From contig SSBO01000001.1 in assembly GCA_005281725.1 (NCBI GenBank), positions 7,902,801-7,966,800 on the forward strand: a stretch of 64,000 nucleotides of DNA. The letters run 5' to 3'. Made by a program: the position numbers and the translations under genes. This stretch comes from Wuchereria bancrofti. Lineage: Eukaryota > Nematoda > Chromadorea > Rhabditida > Onchocercidae. Below the pieces are notes generated by a model. That model searched no databases. It was not told the origin of the DNA and was given only the letters and a program-made list of their open reading frames with translations. Positions 30,018-42,200 of this stretch are shown here, one piece after another. The number at the start of each line of letters is the position of its first letter. Position 1 is the first letter of the stretch.

Positions 30018-30299
30018 CTAACGTGGAACATTCGTACAAAGTTTCTTGTGAGACCTCAGATTATTCTTACAGTTGAAAATTTTGCCACAGTTTCCGCACT
30101 GAACATTAGGCCCGTGTGCTTCCTGATGTCTGTAGAATGATGATGCATGATTGAATGTTCGCCCACAACCGGGCACTTTGCATTCATAAATAAAAGGTTT
30201 GGGGTGCGTTTTTCTGTGAGCTATGTATTCCTTACAACTCTTTGTTTTCATTGTACACCCGACATAGGGACACTCATAATAATTTCCCACATCTGAAAA
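30018..30299 (-). CDS. C2H2 zinc-finger terminal exon, copy B
   Basis: Same three-finger exon as copy A, about 732 bp away. It differs by a handful of residues, including GRTF for GSTF, FYRH for FYNH and LRSHKKLC for LWSHEKRC. The acceptor TTTTTCAG|AT is kept, and an in-frame stop lies just upstream (TAA before GACAGTTTT), so it cannot be read without splicing. It ends TNVPR and stop. The ligand residues of all three fingers are intact. Confidence 0.65.
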   Translation of the reverse strand, partial: FSDVGNYYECPYVGCTMKTKSCKEYIAHRKTHPKPFIYECKVPGCGRTFNHASSFYRHQEAHGPNVQCGNCGKIFNCKNNLRSHKKLCTNVPR

Positions 30300-30753
30300 A
30301 CTGTCTTATAACATTTCTTTTTACAATTCTATCATAGCAGTTTGTAATTAATTAATGCAATTTGAAAACCGATCATAAAAATGTCTGTGATAATATACTT
30401 CAAATAGCATAGGTCACAGTTCTTTACTTGTTTTTTATGTATTTAAACAAAAAATGTCATTGTGTAAAAAAAAGAAAATGTAAAAAAATTGTGTAAAAAA
30501 AATTTAAAAAAATGCAATTCATGTAAAAACAAAATACTTTTTAAGAAAATAATTTTTAAATTTGTCAGATTCTTAGAACAGCAAGTACTGCTCATCGTTT
30601 TTTATGGTGAGCATAAACGAGAAGCATCTATCTCTTTGTTGAGTTCTTTGTATCAAATGAATTTTTCACTGCTACAACGGATCTTTCTCAGCTGTGCATT
30701 CCACTTCAGGTAAACAGTCAGATAAGTGTTTAAAATTTTTTGAATTTGTGGAA

Positions 30754-31074
30754 CTAACGTGGATGTTTCGTACATCGCTTCCTGTGAACGCTTAGTTTGT
30801 ACTTGGAGTTGAAAATATTGCCACAGTTTCCGCACTTAAGTTTAGACCCGTGTGTTTCCTGGTGATTGGCGAATGTTGATTGATAATCGAATGTTCGCCC
30901 ACAACCAGGCACTCTGCATTCATAAATAAAAGGTTTGGGGTGCGTTTTCCTGTGAGCTATGTATTCCTTGTAACTCTTTGTTTTCATAGTACATCCGACA
31001 TGGGGGCACTCATAATTTTTCTCATCTGAAAAACTGTCATAATAACATTTGTTTTTGCTGTCAGAGCATTCCAT
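30754..31074 (-). CDS. C2H2 zinc-finger exon, copy C (nearest to the N-terminal exon)
   Basis: The most diverged of the three copies, about 736 bp from copy B. Fingers: YECPHVGCTMKTKSYKEYIA plus HRKTH, YECRVPGCGRTFDYQSTFAN plus HQETH, and a C-x2-C ... H-x3-C finger ending KRC, then TKHPR and stop. Unlike A and B it is open upstream of the common acceptor to an ATG at 31074 (MECSDSKNKCYYDSFSD), so it could be a free-standing 106-residue frame or the 3' exon of the gene whose N-terminal exon lies at 31216-31644. Confidence 0.65.
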   Translation of the reverse strand: MECSDSKNKCYYDSFSDEKNYECPHVGCTMKTKSYKEYIAHRKTHPKPFIYECRVPGCGRTFDYQSTFANHQETHGSKLKCGNCGNIFNSKYKLSVHRKRCTKHPR

Positions 31075-31215
31075 TATATTACTTGGTGATTAATTAATTG
31101 GAAAGTGATTATGAATTTAAATTGTGAGCATACATTAGATTAATGTTACCAGTAATGGTAGGATTAAGAAGTGCAAAAAAAAAGTAAAAAAAAAAGTAAA
31201 ATCTAAGAAGTGCAA

Positions 31216-31644
31216 AGGATCGGATGAAACGCTACTATGTATATTCTCGTCATCTGTTCTCGGTAATTCTTGCAACTGAGAATTTCCTGTTGTGATTGGA
31301 ACGGTTTCGATTTTCGAATCCTCACTGTTTCTATGTTCACTTTTCCACAGATCAGTAAAATCAAAGTGCGAAGAATCAAATGAAATGCTATCCTGGAAAT
31401 TCCCAGCAGATGTTCCTGGTAATTCTCTGCCAGCATTTTCTGGTTCGCTGTTATGAACATCCATGCTTGAACCCAGAATCGACTCCAAATTGGTGTTATC
31501 AAGGATGTTGAAATTACTTGAGAAGTACTCATTGCTGCAGTCGTCCCATGTAGTGTCATCGGTGTCGAGGTTTAGTAGGGAGATACTTCCATTCTTAGCC
31601 GAAGCGATGCAAAGCAGAAAACTGAACCAAATAGTTTGTGTCAT
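31216..31644 (-). CDS. Probable N-terminal exon of the zinc-finger gene
   Basis: A long minus-strand frame (open 31135-31755) rich in Ser, Asp, Glu, Asn and Thr, like an acidic activation or linker segment. It has an internal repeat: RELPGTSAGNFQDSISFDSS resembles QELPRTDDENIHSSVSSD. The first ATG in a good position (31644) is followed by a hydrophobic stretch, MTQTIWFSFLLCIASAKNG, which looks like a signal peptide or may be partly intron. The 3' boundary is uncertain: a GTAGCG at about 31237 would give the phase needed by the zinc-finger exons. No known domain. Confidence 0.45.
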
Positions 31645-31827
31645 TGAAATGAAGAGTGAGTACGGTGAAATAATGAATTTTTGAAATGACAGAAATATTC
31701 GAATAGAAGTTTTTATTTCAGATTGGTTAGAATAAACGACTAAAGGTTCAAACATTTTTAATCTGTCTCATTTGCATCATTACTCATATTTTTTCCCTTT
31801 CATTCTAATTTTTCTATTATTAAATTG

Positions 31828-32076
31828 ACAGCTGATGAATACGCTTTTGGACTCCATATGATGTTTAGCAATGATTTTGCTTTGGGTGATTATCAGAAGA
31901 AAGAAGTGTGGTACGAATGTCATGCATGAAAGATTAAATTCATGCAACTATCAATTGTTATTTGTCCTGCAGCTCCTGATTATCGGAAGAAACACGATGA
32001 AGTCTGCAAGAATGAGAAGCCGCACGACATTTCTGATGCTATCATCAGAATGATGCAGAAATTTTACAACTTCATT
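31828..32076 (+). CDS. Unrecognised two-exon coding fragment
   Basis: Exon one follows a good acceptor (ATTGACAG) and reads DEYAFGLHMMFSNDFALGDY then QKKEVWYE. A GTCATG donor at about 31919 and a CTGCAG acceptor at about 31971 join in phase to PDYRKKHDEVCKNEKPHDIS and DAIIRMMQKFYNFI. The second exon has an inverted paralogue at 28916-29030. I do not recognise the family. Upstream lies the zinc-finger gene on the other strand, leaving no room for a 5' end, so it may be a fragment. Confidence 0.35.
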
Positions 32077-32173
32077 ATAATAATTCTAATCATTAATTAT
32101 CAGATAAATGTTACTCAGTTGTTTCAGTCAGATATTCTATAGTTTTCCATTTGTTTTGCTTTTAATTTTCTCC

Positions 32174-32355
32174 TCATTGAGTATTAAATTTTCTATTTAC
32201 ATTTAACTGGCATACTTTGCAGGAATCTGACTCAAACGCTAATTTCATGCTTAACCTAACAGGATTACCATCATAAAATGCAGATGAAACACAATAAATA
32301 CATCTTTTGTTATTCTCTAGTAAAAAAATCGGGTGACAAAAGTTTTCTTTGAACC
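32174..32355 (-). other. Possible orphan zinc-binding exon
   Basis: A minus-strand frame after a TTTTTTCACAG acceptor holds two C-x2-C pairs (CIYC and CKVC) 28 residues apart, as in small zinc ribbons. There is no recognisable family and no partner exon. Weak call. Confidence 0.2.
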
Positions 32356-32371
32356 AGCTGTGAAAAAACAT

Positions 32372-33283
32372 TAAATATTTATCAGAAATACGTGTTTCGG
32401 ATGTTTTAACATTCTACCAATTAATAACTGCCTAGGACATTTAAACGGATATTAATACATGTTTATGGGGGAATGTCAGAATAACTAAATTTAAATTCCT
32501 AAAAATATTGATTTGAACTATTAGTTTTTAATTTTTTTCTCTAATGAAGCCAATATTTCAATATTCCGATTCATTTTATTAGTTGAAAAACAATATGGCT
32601 AGAAAAATTTTCATATGATGTGGAAATGCTTTATCAATGGTGAATTATTTCAAAAATGTAGAAGAAAATTTCATAACAATTTATAAAGTGGTCAATAATC
32701 ATTGATTTCAAATAATAAATAATCTCAAATAAATACAAAAAAATTGGTAAACTGAATTGAGCTATGAAATTTTTATTTATGATAATTTTGAAAAGGAAAA
32801 AGAAATGAAAACAAAATTTTGGCATTTGTTGACTGATAAATGAAACAAAAATAAGGTATAAAACACAACAAAAGGGAAAAACAAAGAATAAACTTTTAAA
32901 ATTTATTTCATTAAAAGTAAAAATTTCGCATAATGAATACTTAAAAAATAAATGATATACAAAAGGTATCAAAATTAATTGTCAGCAAATGCATTTTTAG
33001 ATATACAAATAACAAATTTCTTAATGATTTTAATAAGGCAGAAATTGATAAATTAATTATAAAATTTGTCCAATTTTGTAAAATTTTAAGCTTTTGTAAT
33101 TTTTTTATCAAATGTCTACTTTATTTCATTCTTTATATATAATATATTGCATGTTTTCTTTTTTTTTTTGAAATGATATAAATCCCAGTTTTCCTCCTAA
33201 TTTTTCATATTATATCACTTTTTTCTCTCCCTCTTTTGAAATTCCTATCAATCAATTATTAGTTTTTTTTTCTATTTTTTCTT
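32372..33283. other. No gene supported
   Basis: AT-rich sequence downstream of the adenylyl-cyclase-like gene, which ends at 33284. It should contain that gene's 3' untranslated region. Nothing else seen. Confidence 0.5.
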
Positions 33284-36200
33284 TCATGGAGTATTATTTG
33301 AAAAAGTGGTAAGTTGGTAATCACCAAAGCTCATACGTATATCGCGACTTAATGCTTCCATTTGACTACGAGCAATCTCTTTGAGATCTTCCTTAGAAGC
33401 AAATTCATATTCATTTTCATAACCAATTGAATGAACACTGTAATGAAAATTCATATTTTAATTCTAAAGTTGATTTAATAAAAATAAAAAAAAAACTTTT
33501 CAAAAACACAGAAAAAAATTTCCAATCCTTTATGCTAGAATTTTCTGACAATATTATTCTAATGATAAATTAAAATAATTGACTGATTAATTTATACTTA
33601 ACAAATATTAATTCATTTCAAGAAAAAGGAACAAAATTTTCTTCAATAATTAAAAATGAGTTACAATTATTGAGAATACCATTGACTATTAATAATTATT
33701 ATGCATTTCTTAGATATATTGATTATAGTTTATAATAATTACAATAGCAGTTGTTGTTTACTTTATTATTTATTTATTCATTTATTTTTTGATTACAACA
33801 AAATTATTGTAAGCAAAATTATTGTACAAATCGAATCTTTGTAATTATAATATAGCAAGTAATTAATAAATAATAGTTATCAAAAAAAAAAGAATCAATG
33901 ATATATGTAATATTTTTTTACGCAGTGTTTTTGTCTATTTACATAAAAGATTTATATTTTAATCCTAAAATTTGTAGACAGATCTGACGTATGTAAATAT
34001 GATGAAAAGTTTTAAGCATTACCTATTCCATCGAAGATTGCTAAAAAAAGATGATGTGCCAATTGATGAACAGATACTATCAATATCAGCATCATTACCA
34101 TTATCACTTTGACTCCACAATCTACACTTTTGTCGTTGTGGATTACTTACACCACTACATTCTCTATAATTACTTATATATTGTGCAATATCAGGATAGT
34201 AATAATAATATATAACAAATTGATTAACCATTAACAAATTAATTATACTTAATTAATTATTATCAAATTACCAAATATGACTTTTCTTCTATAGCTACAA
34301 AATGATATCATCTGCGTAATAACAAAAAATTGAGCAAAATTTTTGAACAATACCTTAAAGTTTTATGAAGTCGCTCTAAACGACCATCGAGCATTTCAGA
34401 ATCAGACCAATTACCTTCTGATTCAGCATTATCATATTCGGTATGACAAGCACTTGATATATCTCTTCTTTAAAAAACATTAAAAAAATCAAAATTCAAA
34501 ATTTCGAAATTTTATTGATTTAAAATTTAAAATAATCATTTTGAATTAATTAGTTGAATAACATTATATGTCATCTTTACAACTTATCATTTTTAGTTTA
34601 CCTCAAACTTTTCGTTGAGGTAGAAAGTGCAGTTGGAAAGGGATGATCTTCAGGTGTCGGATTAAAATCAGCAATAGCTGTTAACTCAGCTAACATTCGA
34701 TCAACACGACTTGCTGCAGCAGCAAGCTTATCATTTCCATCAAATATTCGACTTGTATCCGATGTCATCGATCGATTCAACCAACTTGGAGTTCGTCTCA
34801 TATAAAATCGACGACGACGATTTCGTTCTGGTGTCACTGATTGATTACACTACAAAAATGTACATCATTTTATGTTTTATTTATTCATGGAAAAAATTCA
34901 ATATTTAAATTCAATTAAATTTTACTTTCCATCATTAAAATATATGCAATTTTTTATGCTAGAAATATGTGAAAGATTGTGATATGATGATTATTAACTG
35001 TTTAATATTTGTGTTGAAAAAAAGAAAATCAACATAATAAATAAATGGTATTCAAAAAAAAGAAGAAAAGCGATTTAATATTCATTTCCACTAATTTTTC
35101 CATGAAATTTTTAAAAATTTCACTTCAATTTTCTTACGGAAATTTTTATCTCTCTTTTTGAGAGAAATTTTTTGTAAAGTGTCTGCAAAATATTAATTTT
35201 TTTAAATTATTAATTTGTTCCAAATTATTAATGAAATTTTAAAATTTTTCAATTATTAATAAAACATTAAAACTTGTACAAACAAAAAAATAAAGGGAGA
35301 AGAGAGGAAAACGAAAAGAAGAAAAAAGTATATATGCATAAAAGTTACTATAAGCAAATTTTTTGATAAAATGATTCAAAATGTTTGGTAAAGTTTATTT
35401 TAAATTATCAGTAAAATTTCAAAATTTGTTTGGAAAAAAAAGGAAATAAAGAATACACCTGTGAATCAGATGACATATATGCTTGAGAATCGAAATAATT
35501 TTCATTAATATGCGCTGAAAGTTGAATTGATGAAGTTGATGGCTGTGTATTACTTGTAAATTCAGCATTTTTTTCATACAGTAACATTTCCGGTGTAATC
35601 CATTCCATTTCTGAATCCGTTTCAACGCCAACATCGATCGAATATACTTCAGATGAAAATGAGGAATTCATTGAAGCAAACATCTACAAATAATTAATAT
35701 TGGTCGGAATAAGCGGTGATTGAATTTTGAACTAATCATGTATCATTTTTAAACATTTTTACATTTAATTTCAAAAAAATGAAAAAAAAACACAAATAAA
35801 CAAATCAAAACAAAATTGAAGGAATACATTTTAATTCAAAGAAAAAGAAAGAAATAAATAGGCAAAACCAAAATAAAAAAAAGTCTTTTTTTTTTTTGAG
35901 GAGTAAAGAGATAATTTAAATAAACCTCTAATGGATTTTGTGATGTTGAATTTTGCTCTGGTGGTAAAGATAATGAATTAATATCTGTTTCATCAGCCTG
36001 ATAACTGGTATCCGGATAATTATCCTCGAATACATATGCATTAAGTGTTCGTGAAATTTTGATTGGCCTTGAATCAAAATTAAAATTTCTTGGCCTAAGT
36101 GCTAAATAAATTTCCTCGGATACCATAATACCGTAACAATTTGCATGTTGCATTAAGGTACGAGCACCCAAGCACGGCATACCAATTAATTCATACGTAG

Positions 36201-39200
36201 GCTTTTGATTGTTAATAACAGTTGATAGAACTGATCCGCAATCAATACCTTAAAAAAAAACCTCATATTACGCTTTTTCTTTAATTTATTTGTTCAAAAA
36301 TATTTTTAAAAGTTTAAAAATAAATTTCATTAGATTATAAAAACAAATTTCATTAAATTAATGTTTAAAATAATTTAGAGAATAGTTTAAAAGTAAATTT
36401 CATTAAATCATACATTTTAGTTTGAATTTGTCTTTCTTTTTGAGCAATAAATAACAGAAATAATCAAGTGTATATTGAAGGAATAAAACATTTTCTCATG
36501 CAAATATTATCGTTTTTGTATTCAATAAAATTAAATTACTTTACTTTTAATAGATATTCACAATTTGATATGTTGCATTAGACCAAAAAAAGAAAAAGAA
36601 GAAATTATAATTATTAATAAATAATCAGATATGAAAAGTCATTTCAAGTAAAATGAAATTTCTAAATTCCACGTATATTTTGATATCAAACAGACTGGAA
36701 CTTTAAATTCTACGCATTATTCAGTATTATGCGTCATTCAATTTAAACGTATGAAAGAAATGTTATGCTAATAATTTATGCTACAAATTAAAATTAGCTT
36801 GCCGATATTTAATGAAATGCCATGATCAGCTGCAAATGCTGAAATATCTAATGCAAATTGCGTAAGCTCAGCGAGTAAGTCACCAATTGTTGATGGCGTA
36901 TCGTGAACCTGCAAATTATTTCAACAATTTAATTATAGAAAACAAAAATTTTTGAAAGAACAAATGTTGAATTATTATAATAATTTAATTGTAAGCGTTA
37001 AATGTTAGTTATTAAATTAAACCTACAGAGCGCTTACAGTAGGTTTGATTTAACTTACATACTAGTATACTTTTAATCCATGAATTTTTAATTAATCTTA
37101 AATTTAAATTCCAAAAATATATTTTGTATAGCATAAAGATAATAAATTTTGAATATTTCAATGACATTATGTCTTCTTTTTTTTAAAAAAGATGTTTTAC
37201 TTGCACTTTATGAACAAAATTAAAAAAATGAACATTTTTACAAAAATCTGGGATGACACCCACTGCAACAATATAATTTTTTTGGCAACCTCGAATTTTC
37301 TCAATTCCACGATGTTGCATAACAATCTAAAACAAATTAAAGCATTTCTTTATTGAAATTTCATAAATAACATGGAATAATTTAAATAATCCTAAAAGTT
37401 AAATAAAATGTAAAATTCTGCAAAATCAAAAATAGGAATAAACAAACATGTTTACCTGATCAAAGATGCATATTAAGTTTTTAAGATTTCGTACGGCAGC
37501 TTCACCATTATCATCATCGCTTAAAATCTATAAATGAAAAAAAAAATAAGAAAAAAAGGAAGAGCAATTCAAACTCAATGACTTTTAAATTTAGAAAGAA
37601 AAAGTCATCAATAACTTTTTTTGTTATTTTCAAGTAAATTTTCTCAGTCAATTTTTCCAAAGCATTTTTTAATTATTTACCTAAAATTTTTGTAATTTTT
37701 TATAAAAAAAAGATTTGTGCTTATTCTATTAAATAAAGTTTCAGATAAGAATTAAATATATATTCATAAATTAGTCAATTTTTCTTTCTTTTTTCTTCTC
37801 TTCAGTAGCATTTTTATTCCAAACATATAATAGTTGTCGAATAAATTAAATATAATAATCAATTTTAATCAAATAATATAGCATACACTGATATGAGCTA
37901 TGCCAACACTATGACAAATATGATGGTAAAGATCAGATTTGCTTGGAAAACTTTGCGCAATATGCGACGGTAACGCATTTTGAAGCATTTGTTGGTTAGC
38001 TAATTCAATTCGTTCAGCATTTGATGTCTCATCTAATTCCTAAAATCAATTAATCATGTTTTTTCATAAATTTATTTATACAGCTATAATAATTCCTAAT
38101 TGAGATCAAAATGCTGAAGCTAATAATCAAAAAGTAAAATAAAAAAGGAAAGAAAGGGAAAAAGAAAAGAAATGAAAAAGAACGCAAATGAAAAATGATA
38201 AAGAATTATTTATTCATAAAATAAATTCAATCTGTTTTTTTCAGGAAGATTTTGCCCTTTTCTACCTTTTTTACCAATTAATTATTTTATGAATAAATCA
38301 GTAATTTATCAGTAATAACATAGATCTCATAGTTTTTTCAAAAAAAACAAAAAAAATAGCAATTTTCTCTACTTCTTTCTCTTTTTTTTTTTGCATGATT
38401 CATTTCTAATAGAAAACTAATCTTAAGCTCAAATATAACTTACCTTAAGTTTTGACATAAATTCAAGCCGTAAAATTCGTTCATTTCTTCGAAAATGAAG
38501 AAAAATAAGTAATGACAACATGAAAAGACCACTTAATAATTCCAATTCAATATTGTTCACTCTATAAATAAATTAATTATACATGTAAAATTTTTAACTA
38601 CAATATTAAATTTCATTATAAGTTTAACTATCAGTTAGATTTTTAAATTTTATTAAAATTTGAAGAAACCAAATTTGACTAATATTTTATACATTCAAAT
38701 TACCAAAATTAAAATTTAAATATTTTGTTATTATATATCATTACTACTTTATTAATTGATTTTTACTTGAAATATTTCCAAACAGTTCTTTTTTTCCTCG
38801 CACTAAATGTTATTTGCTATTCTAATGCTTATGTATAGAGTGAATAAATAAACCTGAATACTTCGAATAAATTTTAATGCAATTAATAATTTGATATAGA
38901 TTTTAATGTTTTTCAAATTAGTAATATTTGTTAACTGTTTTCAAAAAAAACCCACAAAAAAAAAAGAAAATTTTCTTGTTATTTTAAAGTCTATTCATTT
39001 TTTTTCTTTTTTTTCCCTTGAGAAAAAAATCAATGCGGAAATTTTGAAATTTAATGAATCAATTAAATTTTCCACTTTTCCACTGTATTTTACAACCAAA
39101 CTTCTTGATGTGAAAAAAAATTCAATTTTTTTTCTCAACATAAAGTTTTGTGAAAATGAGTAGAACTGTATAACGATGGATATGTTTAAGTGATATTGTT

Positions 39201-42200
39201 TAATATGCTCACGTAATACTATTAAGTGAAATGTTTACGCTCAACGTAATATTTAAATATTACTGTTGAATGATATACACGGTTCATTGTTATGTTTGCG
39301 TATTAATTACTGTTTAATGATATATGCTCACGTAGTATTTTTTAATGATATACGATAATATTGCCTAACGATTATACTCACGTAAATATTGCTTAATATT
39401 CACATGTTAGATCACATTTTTTGTTGCAGTACTATCATCTTTGTTTTTTGTAAAGAAAAAAAAGACAAATGGTATTTTAATTTTTTCAAAACAAATTATT
39501 TACATACTTGAGACTGGTTAGAATATAATAAAAATAAAAGTGATTCGAAAGTAATATAAATGAATTTAAAAAATTTCAGTTCTTGTATTTGAAAAATTTA
39601 TAGAACTTCAATTTTACATCATTAAATCTTTATGGATGCAATATTTTATATAGTAATTATGTACACTGTTTTAAATGAAACAATTTTTTTTTTGCATTTC
39701 CAAAAGTTCTACAATGGGGTAAATTTTTAGCTGAAAAATTTAAAGTTCTAAAAAAACAAAAATTGTAAATTTATTTCATAGAAGCAGTTCTTTTTTTTGA
39801 ATAAATTTTAACCAAAAAAAAAAATTGAAAGAAAAAAGAAGAAAAATCATTTATTTTCTTTACTTTCCCGCTATTTCGCAATAATCCTACGAGTGAATTT
39901 GTTCCCAAAAAAAAAATTCAGCTAAGATGAAAAATGGGAAAAAATGCATAAATTATTCAAATAATGGATACAGACAATGAATGAATGATCTCTGACCAAA
40001 CATTCCATTCATTTCGAAAAGTTTTGAAATAAAATGAATGCAACAAGCAAACAGATGCGCAAATTTTACATTCATTCCTTCTTTCTCCCTTCATTTCTCT
40101 CCCTCTCTGTCTCTGCCGAAGCAATCTCTACTCATCACTTAAAAAAAATTTTTTTAGCTCATATTATCGAAAATTTAATGGTTTAAATAAAATATTTTAA
40201 AGTTTAAGATAATTGATGATAATTTATCATTTGAAGTAACTTCAATTTCATATTTAATATCATTTTAATATCATGTTAAACGTGTAATTTATATTAGCTT
40301 AATTATTTGTCGAAAATTATTGTAAAATTTTTTGAATTATATTAAGCAATTTGAATTAACATAATTAGAAGGTAGTATTGCAATAACTTATTATTTTTTT
40401 AAATTGCAATAATATCATAATTATTTTTTCATTAATTCGGCTTTTTAAAGAAAAAATGCCTCCTTTTTTAGTAAAACATAAATTGTAAAAGAATTCAAAG
40501 AATATTTTTGACAACAATGATAAATAAATATTGTCGAGAATTGTAAATGCTTGTTGAATTAATGGAAATATTTTTACAAAAAAACGAAACGAAAAAATGC
40601 TCACGTAACAAATTGTTCATNAACTGTTTTCAAAAAAAACCCACAAAAAAAAAAGAAAATTTTCTTGTTATTTTAAAGTCTATTCATTTTTTTTCTTTTT
40701 TTTCCCTTGAGAAAAAAATCAATGCGGAAATTTTGAAATTTAATGAATCAATTAAATTTTCCACTTTTCCACTGTATTTTACAACCAAACTTCTTGATGT
40801 GAAAAAAAATTCAATTTTTTTTCTCAACATAAAGTTTTGTGAAAATGAGTAGAACTGTATAACGATGGATATGTTTAAGTGATATTGTTTAATATGCTCA
40901 CGTAATACTATTAAGTGAAATGTTTACGCTCAACGTAATATTTAAATATTACTGTTGAATGATATACACGGTTCATTGTTATGTTTGCGTATTAATTACT
41001 GTTTAATGATATATGCTCACGTAGTATTTTTTAATGATATACGATAATATTGCCTAACGATTATACTCACGTAAATATTGCTTAATATTCACATGTTAGA
41101 TCACATTTTTTGTTGCAGTACTATCATCTTTGTTTTTTGTAAAGAAAAAAAAGACAAATGGTATTTTAATTTTTTCAAAACAAATTATTTACATACTTGA
41201 GACTGGTTAGAATATAATAAAAATAAAAGTGATTCGAAAGTAATATAAATGAATTTAAAAAATTTCAGTTCTTGTATTTGAAAAATTTATAGAACTTCAA
41301 TTTTACATCATTAAATCTTTATGGATGCAATATTTTATATAGTAATTATGTACACTGTTTTAAATGAAACAATTTTTTTTTTGCATTTCCAAAAGTTCTA
41401 CAATGGGGTAAATTTTTAGCTGAAAAATTTAAAGTTCTAAAAAAACAAAAATTGTAAATTTATTTCATAGAAGCAGTTCTTTTTTTTGAATAAATTTTAA
41501 CCAAAAAAAAAAATTGAAAGAAAAAAGAAGAAAAATCATTTATTTTCTTTACTTTCCCGCTATTTCGCAATAATCCTACGAGTGAATTTGTTCCCAAAAA
41601 AAAAATTCAGCTAAGATGAAAAATGGGAAAAAATGCATAAATTATTCAAATAATGGATACAGACAATGAATGAATGATCTCTGACCAAACATTCCATTCA
41701 TTTCGAAAAGTTTTGAAATAAAATGAATGCAACAAGCAAACAGATGCGCAAATTTTACATTCATTCCTTCTTTCTCCCTTCATTTCTCTCCCTCTCTGTC
41801 TCTGCCGAAGCAATCTCTACTCATCACTTAAAAAAAATTTTTTTAGCTCATATTATCGAAAATTTAATGGTTTAAATAAAATATTTTAAAGTTTAAGATA
41901 ATTGATGATAATTTATCATTTGAAGTAACTTCAATTTCATATTTAATATCATTTTAATATCATGTTAAACGTGTAATTTATATTAGCTTAATTATTTGTC
42001 GAAAATTATTGTAAAATTTTTTGAATTATATTAAGCAATTTGAATTAACATAATTAGAAGGTAGTATTGCAATAACTTATTATTTTTTTAAATTGCAATA
42101 ATATCATAATTATTTTTTCATTAATTCGGCTTTTTAAAGAAAAAATGCCTCCTTTTTTAGTAAAACATAAATTGTAAAAGAATTCAAAGAATATTTTTGA

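Larger units (their letters stand above)
29286..31074 (-). repeat. Tandem array of three ~735-bp units, each a zinc-finger exon plus spacer
   Basis: Units start about 732 and 736 bp apart. Similarity covers not only the exons but also the spacer after each stop and the TTTAAACA-rich and TTTAAAAAAA-rich segments, so whole units were duplicated, not just the coding part. A and B are the youngest pair. Confidence 0.85.

Noticed and set aside
40547..40852. 101-residue frame crossing the N at 40621
   Set aside because: It exists only because two contig copies are joined at the N; the same frame occurs without the N in copy 1.
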